Under the pieces are notes generated by a model that was not told the origin of the DNA, did no database searches, and saw nothing but the letters and a program-made list of their open reading frames with translations. From Nocardioides sp. Root240 (GTDB lineage: Bacteria; Actinomycetota; Actinomycetes; Propionibacteriales; Nocardioidaceae), in the NCBI RefSeq assembly GCF_001428825.1, contig NZ_LMIT01000010.1, forward strand, positions 445,909 through 509,908: a stretch of DNA of 64,000 bases, given 5' to 3'. Shown in pieces: positions 61,072 through 64,000 of the stretch (its first letter is position 1; each line of letters starts with the position of its first letter). The translations under genes were made by a program, and so were the position numbers.

Positions 61072-63557
61072 GTCGTCGCCTCGGTCAGGTCTGGGAGCAC
61101 GCCGAAGCTGCGCGGGCGCGGTCCGGTCGCGAAGTGCAGGTCGCGGACGGCCTCGGCGATCCGCTCCAGCTGCGCGGTGACGTCGTCGAGGAAGACCACC
61201 AGGTGCGGGCGCTCGACACCGCCGATGGCGACCAGCGCGGAGACGTCGGTGCCCTCGACCTCGGCGATCAGGTCGTCGAGCAGCCGCTCGGGCCGGGTCG
61301 AGCCGGTCGAGGCGACCTGGCCGGCGAGGTGCTCGTGCAGGCGGTGGAGAGCGAACACCAGCGAGCGCGGGTTCTCCGGGTCCATCAGCAGCAGGTCGAG
61401 GACGCCGGCCGGGCGGACGTAGTCGCGGTAGCGGCGGCGGTGGGTGACCGAGCTCTCCGCCGCGGTCAGCACGGCGGCCAGGACCTCGCGGTCGACGTCG
61501 AGCCCGCGGCGCTCGGTGGTGAGCCGGAGCAGGTGGCAGACCTGCAGGCTGCGCTCGAGGTAGCGCCCGGCAGCGGCCATGTGCCAGCCGGCGTCGCGGA
61601 TCATGCTCGCCGTCACGCCCTGCAGCGCCAGCACGGCGGTGAGCATCCGGCCGGCCGACTCGGCGACCTGGTGGCTGTGGTGCGACCCCTCGAGGACGGC
61701 GGTGGCACGGTCGACCGAGCCCATCGCGCGCCAGGCGTCGGTCGACATCTGGTCGCGCACGCCGGTCAGCGCGTCGCGCAGTCCGTCGAGCGAGTGGGCG
61801 GCCGAGCCGGCGCGGTCCGGGTCGAGGAGCACCGAGCGCAGGTCGTCCTCGTCGTCGTCGTACGCACGGCCGGAGAGGCGGTGCACGGCCGACATCAGCA
61901 CGTCGGAGCTCACGCCACCGGTCGTGCGCGGACGGGTGCGGTAGTCCGCGACCAGCACGTGCGCCGCGAGCACCAGCCGGAGCATGTCCTCGGCACGCTC
62001 GGAGTAGCGCCCGAACCAGAACATGTCGTCGAGCACGCGCGGCACGGTCGCCGGCAGCGAGCGCACGGCCGTCATCGGCAGCACGTCGGTCAGCCCCTGG
62101 TCGGGCTGCGAGGTGTCGTCCTTGAGGACCCAGACGTCCTTGCTCGCGACCGTCCGGTCGCCGTCGCGGGCGGTGGCGAGGCCGCCGAGCAGCGGCCGGT
62201 ACGCCGAGCCGTAGCGCAGTGTGAACGCTCTCAGCAGCACGTCGGCGGGCCGCGCGGTGCGCCCGCGCCAGGTCGGCGACTGCGAGAGCTGCATCCGCTG
62301 CTGGCCGACGAAGGCGTGCGGCCGCGCGGCGACCGTGAGCCGGATCCGCTCGGGCGAGGCGCCGGTGAGGGTCAGGTCGGAGCCGTCGATGGAGCGCACC
62401 ACGACCTCGTCGAGGTGGTCGAGCACGTGGTCCAGCCCGTCGGGGTCGCCGCACCACCAGGTCGGCACCGACTCCAGCCGCAGCGGCTCACCCAGCAGGT
62501 GCTCGCAGGCGGCGGGCAGGAAGGGCAGCAGGCCGGGGTTCTCGAGGACGCCCGAGCCCAGCCCGTTGACCACGCGGACCCGGCCGCGCCGCACGGCCTC
62601 CGCGAGACCCGAGACGCCCAGCTGCGAGTCGCCGCGCAGCTCCAGCGGGTCGCTCCACGCCGCGTCGACCCGACGCAGGATCACGTCGACGCGCTCCAGG
62701 CGCTGCGGCGTCTTCATCAGCACCCAGCCGTCGCGCACGGTCAGGTCGCTGCCCTGGACGAGGGGGAAGCCGAGGTTCGAGGCGATCGCGGCCTGGTCGT
62801 AGTAGGTCTCCGAGTGCAGCCCCGGGCTGAGCACCACGACGCGCGGGTCGGGCAGGTCGCCGGTCGCCGACTGCAGCAGCGCCGACCGCAGCGCCCACAG
62901 GTACGGCGCCATCCGGTGCAGGTCGGCCTCGCGGTAGAGCTCCGGCATGACCCGGCTGAGCACGCGGCGGTTCTCCAGCGCGTAGCCGAGGCCCGACGGC
63001 GCCTGGGTGCGGTCACCGAGCACGCGCCAGGTGCCGTCGGCGTCGCGGCCCAGGTCGGTCGCGGACAGCACGAGCGGCCGGGGGTCGACCGACGACTGCC
63101 GGGCCATGATCCGCGTGAAGCCACGGTGCCCGAGCACGACCGCCGGCGGCACGATGCCCTCGGCCAGCAGGGTCTGCTCGCCGTACAGGTCGGCGAGGAC
63201 GGCGTTGAGGAGCTCGGCGCGCTGGGCCAGGCCGACCTCGAGCTGCCGCCACGAGGGGGCGTCGACGATCAGCGGGACCGGGTCGAGCCGCCAGCGGGTG
63301 GGTCGCTCGCCGGGCCGGGAGTAGGTGACGCCGTCGTCCTCGAGGAAGCGCGCGATCTCGTCGGCGACGCGCCGCATGTCGTCGGCGTCGATCCGGGTCG
63401 CGACCTCCGCGAGCCGCTTCCAGGGCGCGCGCAACGAGCCGTCCGGGCCGACCACCTCGTCGTACCGGCTCGTGACCTCGGCGTCACCGCCACCGTTCCC
63501 GGACCCGGCCAGGGTCGGCTGGGTGAGTCCCGCGGCGTAGTCCCGCAGAACGGTCAC
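61068..63557 (-). CDS. Circularly permuted ATP-grasp and alpha-E domain fusion protein
   Basis: An 829-residue two-part protein. Residues about 1-480 are a circularly permuted ATP-grasp domain (DUF404/DUF407 type): GVTYSRPGERPTRWRLDP, LYGEQTLLAEGIVPP, LGDRTQAPSGLGYALENRR, LSPGLHSETYYDQA, NGLGSGVLENPGLLPFLP. Residues about 520-829 are an alpha-E (DUF403) helical domain starting DDMFWFGRYSERAEDMLRL. The ATP-grasp part is expected to form a peptide-like bond with ATP. In many bacteria these two parts are separate genes; here they are fused. The GTG start overlaps the stop of the DUF2126-type gene (GTGA). Confidence 0.88.
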   Translation of the reverse strand: MTVLRDYAAGLTQPTLAGSGNGGGDAEVTSRYDEVVGPDGSLRAPWKRLAEVATRIDADDMRRVADEIARFLEDDGVTYSRPGERPTRWRLDPVPLIVDAPSWRQLEVGLAQRAELLNAVLADLYGEQTLLAEGIVPPAVVLGHRGFTRIMARQSSVDPRPLVLSATDLGRDADGTWRVLGDRTQAPSGLGYALENRRVLSRVMPELYREADLHRMAPYLWALRSALLQSATGDLPDPRVVVLSPGLHSETYYDQAAIASNLGFPLVQGSDLTVRDGWVLMKTPQRLERVDVILRRVDAAWSDPLELRGDSQLGVSGLAEAVRRGRVRVVNGLGSGVLENPGLLPFLPAACEHLLGEPLRLESVPTWWCGDPDGLDHVLDHLDEVVVRSIDGSDLTLTGASPERIRLTVAARPHAFVGQQRMQLSQSPTWRGRTARPADVLLRAFTLRYGSAYRPLLGGLATARDGDRTVASKDVWVLKDDTSQPDQGLTDVLPMTAVRSLPATVPRVLDDMFWFGRYSERAEDMLRLVLAAHVLVADYRTRPRTTGGVSSDVLMSAVHRLSGRAYDDDEDDLRSVLLDPDRAGSAAHSLDGLRDALTGVRDQMSTDAWRAMGSVDRATAVLEGSHHSHQVAESAGRMLTAVLALQGVTASMIRDAGWHMAAAGRYLERSLQVCHLLRLTTERRGLDVDREVLAAVLTAAESSVTHRRRYRDYVRPAGVLDLLLMDPENPRSLVFALHRLHEHLAGQVASTGSTRPERLLDDLIAEVEGTDVSALVAIGGVERPHLVVFLDDVTAQLERIAEAVRDLHFATGPRPRSFGVLPDLTEATT

Positions 63558-64000
63558 GGGCCGCTCCGCGGCGTCCTCGACGCCACGCGCCGCAGGTCCA
63601 GGGTGTGGGGGTACTCGGTCGACGCGACCTCGCGCGCCAGCCGGCGCAGCACGGCGACGTCGATCGGGCCGGCCGTGTGGCGGCGCGGCTCGAAGCGCGC
63701 GGCACGGCGGGCCTCGGCCTCCTGGGCGTTGACCGGCGGGTGGTCGTAGGTGCGGCCGCCCGGGTGCACGACGTGGTACGTCGCCCCACCCAGGCTCACA
63801 CCGGCGGCCACGTCGACGACGTCGAAGGTCAACGGCGAGTCGACCGGGATCGACGGGTGCAGCGCCGACCACGGCGCCCAGGCCTTGTAGCGCACGCCGC
63901 CGTAGTGGCCCGTGGGGACGGGTCCGGGGTCGACGGCGGTCAGCGGCACGGGAACACCCTGACATGTGACGAGGTGGCGGTCAGGATCGATTCCACGCAC
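63554..64000 (-). CDS. DUF2126/transglutaminase-like protein, C-terminal part (cut by window edge)
   Basis: Only the last 148 residues or so are visible; the gene continues past the right end. The segment YGGVRYKAWAPWSALHPSIP, VDSPLTFDVVDVAAG, and GATYHVVHPGGRTYDHPPVN are the conserved C-terminus of DUF2126, usually preceded by a transglutaminase domain. It heads the gene set and is coupled to the ATP-grasp gene by GTGA. The visible start codon is probably internal. Confidence 0.8.
   Translation of the reverse strand: MRGIDPDRHLVTCQGVPVPLTAVDPGPVPTGHYGGVRYKAWAPWSALHPSIPVDSPLTFDVVDVAAGVSLGGATYHVVHPGGRTYDHPPVNAQEAEARRAARFEPRRHTAGPIDVAVLRRLAREVASTEYPHTLDLRRVASRTPRSGP

Overview
The window is 64 kb of GC-rich DNA with dense, short-gapped genes, many GTG starts and 4-base stop/start overlaps. 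It carries WXG100-type secretion substrates, an IdeR-type iron box, KstR-type palindromes, a DCD-type dCTP deaminase and actinobacterial families such as FBP, DUF2461 and DUF4097. Together these point to a chromosomal segment of a high-GC actinobacterium, most likely a Nocardioides or close relative (inference from gene content; no rRNA or marker gene confirms it). One tRNA gene (Gly, anticodon CCC) is present. I see no CRISPR array, insertion sequence, phage or origin. No gene-free stretch exceeds 300 bases; the longest, 39724-39975, holds repeats and putative operators.

Layout. 1-10.6 kb: a secreted metzincin-like protease with Ig-like repeats, a ketosteroid-isomerase-like enzyme behind a perfect KstR-type site, FBP and DUF2461 proteins, a pair of secreted Ig-repeat/NHL proteins, an HTH protein fused to an ECF-S-like membrane domain, and a DUF3592 protein. 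10.6-25.4 kb: GDSL hydrolase, dcd, iron-regulated siderophore-interacting protein, secreted CocE/NonD hydrolase, a ribbon-helix-helix/DUF4097 pair with a clear operator, acyl-CoA synthetase, a large membrane Fe-S oxidoreductase with a repetitive SLFD tail, and a secreted amidohydrolase-like protein. 25.4-30.9 kb: a small ESX/WXG100-type operon, an M1 peptidase lipoprotein, and a secreted propeller protein with a second KstR-type site.

30.9-52.5 kb is the most interesting part. On the minus strand, a uracil-type NCS2 permease, a three-subunit molybdenum hydroxylase with a CoxG-like factor, an amidase, hyuA/hyuB, an NAD(P)-binding protein, a carbamate kinase and a barbiturase/cyanuric-acid-amidohydrolase-family ring-opening enzyme follow one another. 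A PucR regulator is next to them. Divergently lies a DUF2877-FdrA-DUF1116 operon, whose E. coli counterparts form the oxamate carbamoyltransferase of allantoin breakdown. My reading is an oxidative pyrimidine-type catabolic route in which the ureido acid made by ring opening is cleaved phosphorolytically to carbamoyl phosphate, and carbamate kinase turns that into ATP, instead of urea being released. A palindrome of the form GGCA-N5-TGCC lies upstream of several of these genes and may be the PucR operator.

52.5-64 kb: a protein kinase lacking its activation segment, a GAF-GGDEF protein, an E1alpha-E1beta-E2 2-oxoacid dehydrogenase operon, a membrane protein, an NTF2-like protein, a zinc-dependent peptidase, and a transglutaminase/ATP-grasp-alpha-E/DUF2126 gene set running off the right edge.
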